Positions 28,336 to 37,206 of a DNA stretch of 64,000 bases are shown one piece after another. The DNA comes from an uncultured Roseibium sp. (GTDB lineage: Bacteria > Pseudomonadota > Alphaproteobacteria > Rhizobiales > Stappiaceae). The position numbers and the translations under genes are program-made. The stretch spans positions 248,001 to 312,000 of the forward strand of contig NZ_CANLVF010000004.1 in the NCBI RefSeq assembly GCF_947494555.1. Reading direction: 5' to 3'. Numbering within the stretch: position 1 is the stretch's first letter; each line of letters opens with the position of its first letter. The notes under the pieces are model-generated. The model was not told the DNA's origin, made no database searches, and saw only the letters and a program-made list of their open reading frames with translations.

Positions 28336-29202
28336 TCACGCATTTCTTTGAAGACAGCCACGCATGCGTTGGATCAGCTCGGAGGCCGGCGAATACCCGA
28401 TGTGTCCGCTATAGCGATAGTGTTCAAGCTCAGCCCTGACGTCATCAGAATAAGTCACCTGGAAAGGCGGAAAATCACGCCCCTTGTCGATCAGTGTTTC
28501 GAGCAATGCCTTGACGAGTACCGGATAGGCGAACAGGCAGAACTTGAAGCCGATCTGAAGCGGATTTGCCGGCAGAACTCCATTGCAGTCATGAAAGGGA
28601 AGGCCAGGCGTTTCGACGATAACACGGCCGTCGTCAAAACGGGAATCGAGTTCGTGTAGGACGACTTTTCCCAGGTGCCCGTTTTCCTGTTTGAGACCGG
28701 CTTCAATCGTATCAAGAAAGGGCCGGGGACCACGGATACCATGCTGTGTGTCAGACGGGTGCACGTTGAACGCGCCCATTTTCGGAGCGTGCAGAAAGTC
28801 CTCCGGGATGAGTTGGCCATAGAATGCGGAAAGAACGATGTCCGGCTTGCTGATCGCAAGCCAGTCCTGCAGGGGCTTTGCGTGAATTGAGCCGGAAAAA
28901 AATGCGATCTCTTTTTCGATGCAATAGGAACGGGTCCGCTCGTAAGATTGAGCGCATTGATCCGGAGTGTAATGCTGCCACAGACGTTTCTTCGCGCTTA
29001 TGCGCGCATTCGGGTCCGTGATCGCATCTGTCGCGACCCCCGCCAGAACGAGCGGGTCCTTGCGGGTTGCGTTGATCTCATCGATTGCTGCGATGCAGGC
29101 AAAAAGCGGTACGTCACTGGCAAGCAGCAGGACGCGCGTGCCGAGCTCGATGCCTTTTCCGGAGGGAATGCATTCGCCCCAATCCTCCGCTTGGCTACTC
29201 AT
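28336..29202 (-). CDS. Formyltransferase-fold protein (FMT/sugar N-formyltransferase-like)
   Basis: 288-residue protein with the formyl transferase N-terminal fold. Seen: a Rossmann-like RVLLLASDVPLFACIAAI near the start, PDIVLSAFYGQLIPEDFLHAPKMGAFNVHPS at about 120-150 with the catalytic Asn-x-His, the segment GIRGPRPF in place of the FMT SLLPxxRG loop, and HELDSRFDDGRVI with the catalytic Asp. These residues fit 10-formyl-tetrahydrofolate-dependent transfer. There is no FMT C-terminal tRNA-binding domain, so methionyl-tRNA is unlikely; an amino-sugar or other amine is more likely. ATG 29202 lies inside the end of the upstream SIS gene (8-bp overlap), so the pair is translationally coupled. 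Confidence 0.75.
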   Translation of the reverse strand: MSSQAEDWGECIPSGKGIELGTRVLLLASDVPLFACIAAIDEINATRKDPLVLAGVATDAITDPNARISAKKRLWQHYTPDQCAQSYERTRSYCIEKEIAFFSGSIHAKPLQDWLAISKPDIVLSAFYGQLIPEDFLHAPKMGAFNVHPSDTQHGIRGPRPFLDTIEAGLKQENGHLGKVVLHELDSRFDDGRVIVETPGLPFHDCNGVLPANPLQIGFKFCLFAYPVLVKALLETLIDKGRDFPPFQVTYSDDVRAELEHYRYSGHIGYSPASELIQRMRGCLQRNA

Positions 29203-30322
29203 CACCGGCAAGACGGGTCCGGTCGCCCCGGTCCTTGATCGAGCCCTGATTGTACCAGGGATTGCCGGAGGCGTTGGAAATCAACTCATAAGACGGTTTT
29301 TCGTCGATCTCCGACAGATGTGCGGCAACGCTCGCGAAGAAATGCAAGGTGTGCAGCGACGTATCGAGAAGCGGACCGCCGGGCGCCTTGAACTCGTGAA
29401 CATCGACATTGCCTGCGGAAGGACAAGTCGACAAAAGCGACTTCATCGCCGCAACGCGCTCTTCCTCGAATGCGTGGCCTGAAGGGGTGCGCAGTATGAG
29501 GATCGAAAGAGGACGCGACGTCGGTCCGACCGCAGCTATCTGGCTGTGAGTGAATTCATGTATGAGATTGGCCGCAATGTTCACCATAGCGATCTCGTTG
29601 AAATACATCCTGATCAGCTTTACGACCGATTCATCCCAAACCGGATTTGAAAGAACAAGCAGGTCCCGGCCGACAAGACGTTCGGCCAGAGCGGCAGCGC
29701 CCGACAGATCTTCATGGTCAGAGAGGAACTGTCCCGCCCGCTTAAGAAGACTGTCGCTCGTTTCGCTCAGGATCCCCAATTCACGGCAGATTGCCGTGGC
29801 GCTCGCAAAAAATTCCACGGCACTGAACAGAGGATATTCCGGGTCTTCTTCCGCAAGCTGCCACTGAAAGGCCGCGTGGCCGTCAGCAAGCGCGCGGGTC
29901 TCCAATTCGTCGCCGCCCTTACCCGATGACCAGACGACAATGTTCTTCGTGCGTGCGGCAAGATAGTCGTAGGCGATCAGAGGCTCCTGCGATGACCCGC
30001 TGTAGGAACACAAAACGAAAACTGTGTGCGGATCGGCGATGGACTCATCGTTGAAGTACCAGTCCAGGCGATAGTCGTTGATCACGCGGGCTTCGACGTG
30101 GCTATGTTCGGCAAAAAGAAACAGGCGCAGGAGGTCTCCCACAACGGCGGAACACCCCATTCCCATCATGACGATCCGCCGGATCTTGTTTTTTCCCGCA
30201 TGGGGGTAGGGTCTCAGGCAGCGGTAACTTGCCGTGCGAGTCACTTGCTCAGCCATCTTTGCGTTGAGCAGCTTGAACCGTTCTACCCTGTCGCCGAGGG
30301 GGCCGGATGGTGTGTCACTCAT
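29195..30322 (-). CDS. SIS-domain sugar isomerase (PGI/PMI-like)
   Basis: 375-residue protein with two SIS-type half domains. Seen: IRRIVMMGMGCSAVVGDLL near residue 50, the phosphosugar-binding SYSGSSQEPL near 107, and a C-terminal half resembling the bacterial phosphoglucose/phosphomannose isomerase domain, with NLIHEFTHSQI in the place of the family E..NHNEI motif. That difference leaves the activity uncertain. Start at ATG 30322, GGGAG ten bases upstream; a TTG at 30373 is less likely. It overlaps the formyltransferase-like gene downstream, suggesting one pathway acting on a phosphorylated amino or keto sugar (inference). Confidence 0.75.
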   Translation of the reverse strand: MSDTPSGPLGDRVERFKLLNAKMAEQVTRTASYRCLRPYPHAGKNKIRRIVMMGMGCSAVVGDLLRLFLFAEHSHVEARVINDYRLDWYFNDESIADPHTVFVLCSYSGSSQEPLIAYDYLAARTKNIVVWSSGKGGDELETRALADGHAAFQWQLAEEDPEYPLFSAVEFFASATAICRELGILSETSDSLLKRAGQFLSDHEDLSGAAALAERLVGRDLLVLSNPVWDESVVKLIRMYFNEIAMVNIAANLIHEFTHSQIAAVGPTSRPLSILILRTPSGHAFEEERVAAMKSLLSTCPSAGNVDVHEFKAPGGPLLDTSLHTLHFFASVAAHLSEIDEKPSYELISNASGNPWYNQGSIKDRGDRTRLAGDE

Positions 30323-30376
30323 TCTGTGGGTACTCCCATGCAAATTTTCCTTGTGCCGCGAAACTGTCGCCAATGG

Positions 30377-30418
30377 CTCCCGTCTCGGCTGCGCTCCTTA
30401 AAAGCGCTTAGCCGGGAG
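30377..30418. other. Long imperfect hairpin upstream of the SIS-domain gene
   Basis: CTCCC, GGCT and GCGCT on the left pair with AGCGC, AGCC and GGGAG on the right, with small bulges and a CCTTAAA loop. It lies in the 220-base gap between the FAD oxidoreductase stop and the SIS-domain gene start. No T-run follows on either strand. It could end the upstream transcript, structure the leader, or belong to a small RNA. Confidence 0.4.
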
Positions 30419-30542
30419 TTGGGAATGAAATGTGGCGCAGAACAGCCGGAGGCCGTTAGACTTTCGTTCCAATGGTTTTGGTGGATGTGGCTGCAATCAG
30501 ATGCGCAGGGGTGCGCGGCAAATTTCCGTACCTTCCGGCCGT

Positions 30543-31862
30543 TCATTCCGCGGCGTCCGATTGAGCTATGGACTGTTTCAGACGATTGATCCCCTGTTCG
30601 CGCAGAGATGAGATCAGAGCCTCGATGGAGACGTCCTGCACGTTGATCCCCTCTTTAAGCGCGAGCCCTGCAGCTGTCCCGGCCGCCTGTCCCATCGCCA
30701 TGCATTGGGGCATTCCGCGCACGGAGGCGAAGGCTGCGGGATCTGCTGACAGTATCCGGCCCGCAAACATCAGGTTCTCAATTCTTTCAGGGAGAAGGGA
30801 CCGGAAGGGAATTGTGTAGAAATCACCGGCCTCGATCGCCGCATCGTGGGTCATGCCACCATCCGACCGCATGACATCGTCTATGGGATTGTCACAGGCA
30901 ACGATCCCGTCCGGAAACTTTGTCGCTCTCGCGAGGTCTTCACCTGTAACACGATAGACACCTTCCAGTTTGCGCGTTTCGCGCACGCCGACCGTCGGCG
31001 ACAGCATCGACATGTGGGCATTCTGAAAACCGGGCACATCATCACGCAGAAACTGCGCCAGTTGATGACAGCGTCGGCGGCCTTCCTGGGTTGCCCTGCC
31101 GACGGCAACGGGATCGGTGCCGTCCACGCCACGTATATGAACCGAATTGCAGAACACCGTGCCGTCGTGAAAACCGCGCATGAGGTAGAGTTTGGCCAGA
31201 TCGGCGTGGAGCCGCCCCTCTTCGATGCCTCGTGCCGCATATCTTTCAAAGTATGGATCAGGGTCGGCGAACGCAGCGTCCCAGTCCACGCCGACCATGT
31301 GAAAAGAAATCGTGACCGCCATCATGTTCCCGGATGCGTCTCCAAGCGCAAAGGGAACGCCGGCCTTCGCCGAAACATCACCGTCGCCGGAACAGTCGAT
31401 GACAATGCCCGGGGCGACCGTGAACGGGCCGTTCCTGTCGCAGCACGTAACGCTCTCAATCCGGTCGCCTGTCATGTGCGGTTCAAGCGCGGTTGACCCC
31501 AACCTGACCAGAACACCTGCCTCTTCCAGCATCTCGAACATTGTGAGTGTTGCAATGTCGTGGTCGTAGACGATTTCGGGACCGAAATTTGCCAAGGTGC
31601 ACGGTCGCTTTTGGGCAGCGGGGGGATCCATCGCGGAAAGCCGTCCCGTCAGCTCCTCGATCAGCCCCCCGATGATCCGGTCGACTGGATAGCCGCCACC
31701 CCAGGGCATGCCGGGACAAAATGCCATGACACCGCCGATTTTGGTTGTTGCTTCAAGCAGTGTTACGCGCAAGCCCTGACGCCCGGCGGCGACTGCGGCG
31801 CCGAACCCGGCCGTACCGCCGCCAATTACGAGAACGTCGGTCTCAAATTGTCGGTCTGTCAT
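30543..31862 (-). CDS. FAD-dependent oxidoreductase (FAD_oxidored family)
   Basis: 439-residue flavoprotein. Seen: an N-terminal dinucleotide fold VLVIGGGTAGFGAAVAAGRQG at about residues 10-30 with the acidic LLE at the end of strand 2, the GGVMAFCPGMPWGGGYPVDR segment typical of this family, VIDCSGDGDVSAKAGVPF, and a C-terminal FAD-binding LMFAGRILSADPAAFASVR ... GQAAGTAAGLAL. Substrates in this family are poorly known and include diverse alcohols and C-H bonds. ATG 31862 is the best start; the frame runs open to 31949. Same strand as the SIS and formyltransferase genes but 220 bases away. Confidence 0.88.
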   Translation of the reverse strand: MTDRQFETDVLVIGGGTAGFGAAVAAGRQGLRVTLLEATTKIGGVMAFCPGMPWGGGYPVDRIIGGLIEELTGRLSAMDPPAAQKRPCTLANFGPEIVYDHDIATLTMFEMLEEAGVLVRLGSTALEPHMTGDRIESVTCCDRNGPFTVAPGIVIDCSGDGDVSAKAGVPFALGDASGNMMAVTISFHMVGVDWDAAFADPDPYFERYAARGIEEGRLHADLAKLYLMRGFHDGTVFCNSVHIRGVDGTDPVAVGRATQEGRRRCHQLAQFLRDDVPGFQNAHMSMLSPTVGVRETRKLEGVYRVTGEDLARATKFPDGIVACDNPIDDVMRSDGGMTHDAAIEAGDFYTIPFRSLLPERIENLMFAGRILSADPAAFASVRGMPQCMAMGQAAGTAAGLALKEGINVQDVSIEALISSLREQGINRLKQSIAQSDAAE

Positions 31863-31945
31863 TGGTTCGGCCTTTGAAGAAGATGCTCTTATGTCCTGCT
31901 GCCAATTTCGAACATTTGAGATGCAGACTTCCGGCAAGCAGGACT

Positions 31946-32452
31946 TCACTCACCCTTGGCGTCGTCGCGCACGCGCCGTTCGGCGTTGAGCTGTTCAAGC
32001 TCCGCCATCTTGTCGCCGATCGGCCTGAGGGCGGCGATCGTTGCGCGGTATTTGAGGGAATGCTGTTCGAAAAGCCGTTGTGCGAGTTCAGGATATTCCT
32101 GGATCATGCGCTTGAAGAGGGCGCGCCGGATCCGGATGATGCTCACCGGACCTTCGGCGTCGGCGCGGCAGGGGCGCCTGCATTCGGTCAGAAGGGCCGT
32201 CTGGCCGAGAAGGGTGCCCTTGCCGACGCGGTCTACTTCTTCAAATCCGTCTTCGGCTTTCTTCAAAAGCACGACAGTGCCGTTTGTGATTACCAAACCG
32301 CCATCGGCCCGCTCGTCTTCGTCAAAGAGGCGCTGGCCATCCTGGTAATCCATGCTTTCGGCGCTGAACGCCAGCAATCGGAGCTGATCGTCCTGAAAGT
32401 CCGAAAGCATCGGGATTTGTTTGAGAATCGCAATGTCTTGGGCAAGGCTCAT
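31946..32452 (-). CDS. Cyclic-nucleotide-binding domain protein without DNA-binding domain
   Basis: Crp/Fnr-type cNMP-binding beta-barrel (about residues 10-125; QRLFDEDERADGGLVITNGTV and KGTLLGQTALL) followed by a helical tail rich in Arg/Glu. The 168 residues end there, with no helix-turn-helix, so it is not a classical CRP. The phosphate-binding cassette of true cAMP binders (GExx...RxAx) is not clear: GQTALLTECRRPCRA stands in its place. Start taken at ATG 32452; TTG 32458 is also possible. It lies 25 bases downstream of the CenR-like regulator gene on the same strand, so they are probably co-transcribed. Confidence 0.82.
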   Translation of the reverse strand: MSLAQDIAILKQIPMLSDFQDDQLRLLAFSAESMDYQDGQRLFDEDERADGGLVITNGTVVLLKKAEDGFEEVDRVGKGTLLGQTALLTECRRPCRADAEGPVSIIRIRRALFKRMIQEYPELAQRLFEQHSLKYRATIAALRPIGDKMAELEQLNAERRVRDDAKGE

Positions 32453-32477
32453 GCCCAAGATTTACGCTGATTACCGG

Positions 32478-33161
32478 TTAGGGCACAAGCTTATATCCAC
32501 CGGCTTCTGTGACAAGAAGCTCGGCGTTGGACGGATCACGCTCGATTTTTTGACGCAGGCGGTAGATATGCGTCTCCAGGGTGTGAGTCGTGACGCCTGA
32601 ATTATATCCCCAGACCTCGTGCAACAGCACGTCGCGCGTCACGGGCTTTTCACCAGCGCGGTAGAGGAATTTGAGGATCGACGTTTCCTTTTCCGTCAAC
32701 CGGACCTTGCTGCCGGCATCGTCCTGCATGACCTTTGCGGCCGGACGGAAAGAGTAGCGTCCGATGGCAAAAGTCGCGTCCTCGCTCTGCTCGTGCTGGC
32801 GAAGATGCGCACGCACACGGGCCAGAAGCACCGCGAACTTGAACGGTTTGGTGACATAGTCGTTGGCGCCCGCTTCGAGGCCCAGGATCGTGTCACTGTC
32901 TCCATCATGCCCTGTGAGCATAATGATCGGCGCTTTGAAGCCGTTTTTGCGCAATAGCTTTACGGCTTCCCGGCCGTCGATATCCGGCAGACCGACATCC
33001 ATCAGAAGCAGATCGACGTGCTCGTCCTTGGCAAGGCCGATGCCCGAAGTGGCCGAGTCCGCCTGTATGGTTTCGAACTCGTCATACAGCGAGAGCTGTT
33101 CGACGAGCGCTTCGCGCAGTTCGGTGTCATCATCGACAATCAAGATCGTGCGGGCGGTCAT
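32478..33161 (-). CDS. cenR: OmpR-family response regulator, CenR-like
   Basis: 227-residue two-component regulator: receiver domain (about 5-120) with DDD near the N-terminus, phospho-acceptor Asp in LLLMDVGLPDIDG near 53 and Lys in YVTKPFKFAVLLARVRAHLR; winged-helix DNA-binding domain (about 130-225) with RLTEKETSILKFLYRAG and EVWGYNSGVTTHTLETHIYRLR (not all contiguous). The pattern, especially RQHEQSEDATFAIG and the TTHTLETH segment, matches what I remember of alphaproteobacterial CenR, a cell-envelope regulator. No histidine kinase gene is adjacent. Divergent from an L,D-transpeptidase gene, which fits an envelope role. Start at ATG 33161. Confidence 0.85.
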   Translation of the reverse strand: MTARTILIVDDDTELREALVEQLSLYDEFETIQADSATSGIGLAKDEHVDLLLMDVGLPDIDGREAVKLLRKNGFKAPIIMLTGHDGDSDTILGLEAGANDYVTKPFKFAVLLARVRAHLRQHEQSEDATFAIGRYSFRPAAKVMQDDAGSKVRLTEKETSILKFLYRAGEKPVTRDVLLHEVWGYNSGVTTHTLETHIYRLRQKIERDPSNAELLVTEAGGYKLVP

Positions 33162-33354
33162 GGGTGCGGTCCTCGCCAAAAGTCTCAAACTGATCACGTC
33201 AACTTGTGCAAACTACACATGCGTGTTCCTGCCTCTATGTGCGTGGGAAATTCTCGCCGCACAAGCAGGTGTTCGTCAATTCTTCTTCACGCGGGGTTTA
33301 GGTCTGGTTTATCAATGCCTTCAATTGGAAAAAAGGAAGGTCAGTCCCACGCGC

Positions 33355-33894
33355 ATGGTTAACACTTGTAAATCGGCGGATTCGCTGGACGTGCGCGCTC
33401 TGCCGCATGACAGGACAAAGGGAATATTGACATTCGGCGCGATCACGGTTCCGTGTGCTCTGGGGAGGTCGGGCCTTCTTGTCCGCAAAAAAGAAGGGGA
33501 TGGCGGAACTCCGGTGGGTTCCTTTGAGCTTCTCCATGTCTATTACCGGCCGGACAAAGGCCTGCCGCCGAAAACGACGCTGCCGGTTGAGCCGCTGACG
33601 CCCTCTTCCGCCTGGTGCGACGACCCGGCCGCTCATCTTTACAACCGTCCGGTCTCGTTACCCTTCAACTCAAGCCATGAGATAATGTGGCGCGACGACC
33701 GGCTTTACGACATTGTTGTCGTCCTCGACTGCAACATGTTTCCCGCGGTGAAGGGCAAGGGCAGTGCGATCTTTTTTCACATCGCGCGCGAAACCTATAC
33801 GCCGACGGAAGGGTGTGTCGCCGTTGCGCCCGAACACATGAAAATGCTGCTTGAGAAAATCAGGCCGGGTGCGCGCATGTGCATCCGCCTTTGA
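33355..33894 (+). CDS. L,D-transpeptidase family (YkuD) protein
   Basis: YkuD-fold enzyme of 179 residues that would form or attach 3-3 peptidoglycan cross-links through an active-site Cys. Seen: GDGGTPVGSFELLHVYYRP, typical of this compact YkuD subgroup, the catalytic His in FFHIARETYTPTEGCVAV and the Cys near residue 153. The usual S/T-x-GC-I/V-R/N end reads TEGCVAV, a common variant of this subgroup. No signal peptide is visible from the chosen ATG (33355), which is odd for a periplasmic enzyme; the frame is open upstream but offers no better start or leader. Divergent from the CenR-like gene with a 193-base spacer. Confidence 0.82.
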   Translation: MVNTCKSADSLDVRALPHDRTKGILTFGAITVPCALGRSGLLVRKKEGDGGTPVGSFELLHVYYRPDKGLPPKTTLPVEPLTPSSAWCDDPAAHLYNRPVSLPFNSSHEIMWRDDRLYDIVVVLDCNMFPAVKGKGSAIFFHIARETYTPTEGCVAVAPEHMKMLLEKIRPGARMCIRL

Positions 33895-33970
33895 AGGCGT
33901 CATTTTACATATGTGTTGCCGCCTGTGTCTGCTATTGAAAAAGCAGCTGAGGTAATACGGAAGCTGACCC

Positions 33971-34864
33971 ATGCGCTGGAAAGGCCGCCGCAGAAGCACC
34001 AACATCGATGATCGCCGCGGAAGACGAAGCCGTTCCCGTATGCGCATGCCCGGTGGCGGCCGCGTGCGCGCTGGCGGCGGTATTGGACTGACGGGTCTCA
34101 TTGTCGTTGTCGGTATTGCCTGGCTGATGGGTGTCAACCCGCTCACGGTGCTCAGTCAGCTTGAGGGCGGCGGATCATATGCGCCGGAATACCAAACCCA
34201 GGCACCGCGCTCGACGGCGGATGATGAGACGGCGCAGTTCGTGTCCGTTATCCTCGCCGATACGGAAGATACCTGGGGCACCATTTTTTCCAGGCATGGT
34301 GGCGACTATCCCGAACCAACGCTCGTTCTCTTTTCAGGGTCCGTTTCGTCTGCTTGCGGTTACGCCAGTGCAGCAACCGGTCCGTTTTATTGCGGGGCCG
34401 ACGACAAGCTGTATATCGATCTCTCCTTTTATCAGCAGCTCGCCAACCAGCTGAATGCGCCTGGCGATTTCGCGCAAGCCTACGTGCTGGCTCACGAGGT
34501 TGGACACCACATCCAGAATGTTCTTGGCATATTGCCGGAATTCCACAAGACGCGCCGCACGCTCAGCAAGACGGAGGCCAACGCGCTTTCCGTGCGCGTC
34601 GAACTGCAGGCGGACTGCTTTGCAGGCATATGGGCACACTTCGCCGCCCGCCAGCGTGGTTTCGTGGAAGAAGGGGATATCGAAGAGGCGCTGAACGCAG
34701 CGAGCCGGATCGGTGACGATACATTGCAGCGCCAGGCGCAAGGCTTCGTCGTGCCGGAAAGTTTCAATCACGGAACATCGGCGCAAAGAGCAAGGTGGTT
34801 CCGTAACGGATTTGAAGCCGGCTCTCTGGACGCATGCGACACGTTCGGGGCAACACGTCTCTAG
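33971..34864 (+). CDS. Neutral zinc metallopeptidase, YpfJ/KPN_02809 family
   Basis: 297-residue membrane-anchored putative peptidase. Seen: a basic N-terminus (MRWKGRRRSTNIDDRRGRRS), one membrane segment (about 36-58, GGIGLTGLIVVVGIAWLMGV), then a globular domain with SGSVSSACGYASAATGPFYC, the zinc motif HEVGHH near residues 174-179, and ELQADCFAGIWAH supplying the third ligand. All are hallmarks of the family, whose substrate is unknown. Translation starts at ATG 33971; AGGTAA stands about 20 bases upstream and no better site is visible. Confidence 0.93.
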   Translation: MRWKGRRRSTNIDDRRGRRSRSRMRMPGGGRVRAGGGIGLTGLIVVVGIAWLMGVNPLTVLSQLEGGGSYAPEYQTQAPRSTADDETAQFVSVILADTEDTWGTIFSRHGGDYPEPTLVLFSGSVSSACGYASAATGPFYCGADDKLYIDLSFYQQLANQLNAPGDFAQAYVLAHEVGHHIQNVLGILPEFHKTRRTLSKTEANALSVRVELQADCFAGIWAHFAARQRGFVEEGDIEEALNAASRIGDDTLQRQAQGFVVPESFNHGTSAQRARWFRNGFEAGSLDACDTFGATRL

Positions 34865-35003
34865 GCCTGTCTGACCCTTGTTGACTGCATGGCTGGTCTG
34901 AGCGCAGGACCCACTGGAAATTCAACGCATTTTCGGCCATATAAGGTCAACTGATCGCGACATGGCGATCATTCTCTCAAATTGATCAAGAAGTGCACCC
35001 GTT

Positions 35004-35912
35004 ATGGCGTCTGACATCAGACCCTTTTTGAAGATGAATGGCCTTGGCAACGATTTCGTGGTCTGGGACGCGCGCGCGCAGCCGCTGCGCTTGTCCAACG
35101 AGGTTATTGCCAGACTGGGCGACCGGGACATCGGCATCGGTTTCGACCAGATGATCACCGTTGAAAAGTCTGCACTAGGCGTCGATGCCTTCATGCGCAT
35201 TCACAATCAGAATGGCGGCGAAGTGTCGGCTTGCGGCAATGCGACCCGCTGTGTCGGCCGATTGCTTATGGAGGAAGCGGGCAAGGATCTTGTGACGATC
35301 GAAACCAGTGCAGGCCTATTGCACGCATTCGACAGTCCGGGACCTTTCAATGTCACCGTCGACATGGGCGCTCCACGTCTTGCATGGGACGAGATCCCGC
35401 TCGCGGAGGAATTCGCCGATACGCGCGCAATTGAACTCCAGATCGGCCCGATCGATGATCCGGTGCTGCACACGCCTGCTGCGCTCAGCATGGGAAATCC
35501 GCATGCGATTTTCTGGGTCGACGATGTCGAGGGCTACGAACTGGAACGCTTCGGCCCGCTTCTTGAGCATCACCCGATTTTCCCCGAAGGAGCCAATATC
35601 TCCTTGGCTCATGTCTTCGACGAAAACCAGATACGACTCAAAGTCTGGGAACGAGGCGTTGGTCTGACCCTGGCTTGTGGAACGGCTGCCTGCGCCGCCG
35701 GTGTTGCGGCCGCGCGTGACAGCAAGACGGGTCGAAAGTCGACAATCCATCTTCCTGGCGGGCCGATCGGTATCGAGTGGCGCGAAAGCGACGGCCACGT
35801 TCTCATGACCGGCCTGACGGAAGTCGAGTTCGAGGGTGAAATCGATCTTGAAACGCTGGAGTGGCGCAGGATCGGGTCGGGTGATTCAACGGAGGCCGGA
35901 GCGGCTTCATGA
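35004..35912 (+). CDS. dapF: Diaminopimelate epimerase
   Basis: Converts LL- to meso-diaminopimelate for lysine and peptidoglycan. The 302 residues include FLKMNGLGNDFVVWD at the N-terminus, the first catalytic Cys in SACGNATRCVGRLL near residue 77 and the second in LACGTAACAAGVAAAR near 225; both are required for the two-base mechanism. GNPHAIFWVDDV is also typical. It overlaps mtaB by 4 bp (ATGA), so the two are translationally coupled. Confidence 0.97.
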   Translation: MASDIRPFLKMNGLGNDFVVWDARAQPLRLSNEVIARLGDRDIGIGFDQMITVEKSALGVDAFMRIHNQNGGEVSACGNATRCVGRLLMEEAGKDLVTIETSAGLLHAFDSPGPFNVTVDMGAPRLAWDEIPLAEEFADTRAIELQIGPIDDPVLHTPAALSMGNPHAIFWVDDVEGYELERFGPLLEHHPIFPEGANISLAHVFDENQIRLKVWERGVGLTLACGTAACAAGVAAARDSKTGRKSTIHLPGGPIGIEWRESDGHVLMTGLTEVEFEGEIDLETLEWRRIGSGDSTEAGAAS

Positions 35913-37177
35913 GCATCGATGTCGTAACGTTCGGGTGCCGGCTCAATTCTTATGAGTCCGAGGTGATGAAGCGCGAAGCGGAGGCAGCCGGTCTTCAGGA
36001 CGCGATCCTCATCAACACCTGTGCAGTCACCAATGAAGCGGTCCGTCAGGCGCGGCAAGCAGTGCGCAAGGCGAAACGCGACAACCCTGACGCACGCGTA
36101 ATTGTCACGGGCTGCGCGGCCCAGACGGAAGCTGAGACCTTCTCCGGCATGGAAGAAGTCGATCTTGTACTCGGCAACACCGAAAAGCTTGAACGCAAAT
36201 CCTATCAGGACGTGGCTGCCTTCGGGATCTCGGACACCGAGAAAGTCCGTGTCAACGACATCATGAGTGTCGAGGAAACTGCTGGTCACCTGATCGACGG
36301 GCTAACGGGCCGTGCGCGCGCGTTCGTGCAGATTCAAAACGGCTGCGACCACCGCTGCACCTTCTGCATCATTCCCTATGGCCGCGGTAACTCGCGGTCT
36401 GTCCCAATGGGCGTTGTGATCGACCAGATCCGGCGGCTCGTTGAAAATGGTTACAACGAAATCGTCCTGACCGGCGTGGATATCACGTCCTATGGCGCGG
36501 ATCTTCCGGGCACGCCGAAGCTGGGAACGCTGACGGCCAAGATCCTGAAAATGGTGCCGGACCTCAAGCGGCTCCGGCTTTCCTCGATCGATTCGATTGA
36601 AGCCGACAACGACCTGATGCGGGTGATTGCCGAGGATGATCGCCTGATGCCGCACTTTCATCTCTCGCTGCAGGCCGGCGATGATCTCATCCTGAAACGG
36701 ATGAAGCGGCGGCATTTACGGGCGGACACAATCCGTTTCTGCGAGGATGTGCGGCGATTGCGGCCGGATGTGGTCTTCGGTGCAGACATCATCGCGGGTT
36801 TTCCAACCGAAACCGAGGCGATGTTCGAGAACTCCCTCAAGATCGTCGACGAATGCGGTTTGACGCATCTCCATGTGTTTCCGTTTTCCCCGCGCCCGGG
36901 AACGCCTGCGGCGCGTATGCCCCAACTGGACCGGTCAATCGTCAAGGGGCGGGGCGCACGGCTCCGCGCCAAGGGCGAAGAGGCCCTGACCAATCATCTG
37001 GCGGGGGAAATCGGCAAAGTCCGCCCTGTCCTGATCGAGAAGGAAGGCCTGGGGCGGACTGAACAATTCACGCAGGTCGAACTTGCCGGCGGGCACGCCG
37101 GAGAGATCGTCAACGTTCGTATTGTCGGTCACACCGGGCGGCATCTTCTGGGCGAAGCTCTTTCCAAGGCTGCCTGA
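35909..37177 (+). CDS. mtaB: tRNA (t6A37) methylthiotransferase MtaB
   Basis: Radical-SAM enzyme that makes ms2t6A at position 37 of ANN-decoding tRNAs. Seen: an N-terminal UPF0004 domain with three cluster-binding Cys (Cys10, the Cys in NTCAVTNEAV and in VTGCAAQTEAE), the radical-SAM motif CDHRCTFCIIPYGRG near residues 146-160, and a C-terminal TRAM-like segment (about 365-415). Length 422 is normal. Starts within the dapF stop; ftsY follows 29 bases later, so dapF-mtaB-ftsY is very likely one operon. Confidence 0.96.
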   Translation: MSIDVVTFGCRLNSYESEVMKREAEAAGLQDAILINTCAVTNEAVRQARQAVRKAKRDNPDARVIVTGCAAQTEAETFSGMEEVDLVLGNTEKLERKSYQDVAAFGISDTEKVRVNDIMSVEETAGHLIDGLTGRARAFVQIQNGCDHRCTFCIIPYGRGNSRSVPMGVVIDQIRRLVENGYNEIVLTGVDITSYGADLPGTPKLGTLTAKILKMVPDLKRLRLSSIDSIEADNDLMRVIAEDDRLMPHFHLSLQAGDDLILKRMKRRHLRADTIRFCEDVRRLRPDVVFGADIIAGFPTETEAMFENSLKIVDECGLTHLHVFPFSPRPGTPAARMPQLDRSIVKGRGARLRAKGEEALTNHLAGEIGKVRPVLIEKEGLGRTEQFTQVELAGGHAGEIVNVRIVGHTGRHLLGEALSKAA

Positions 37178-37206
37178 CTGGCGGCGAGATCCTTTTAGGC
37201 GGTTTC

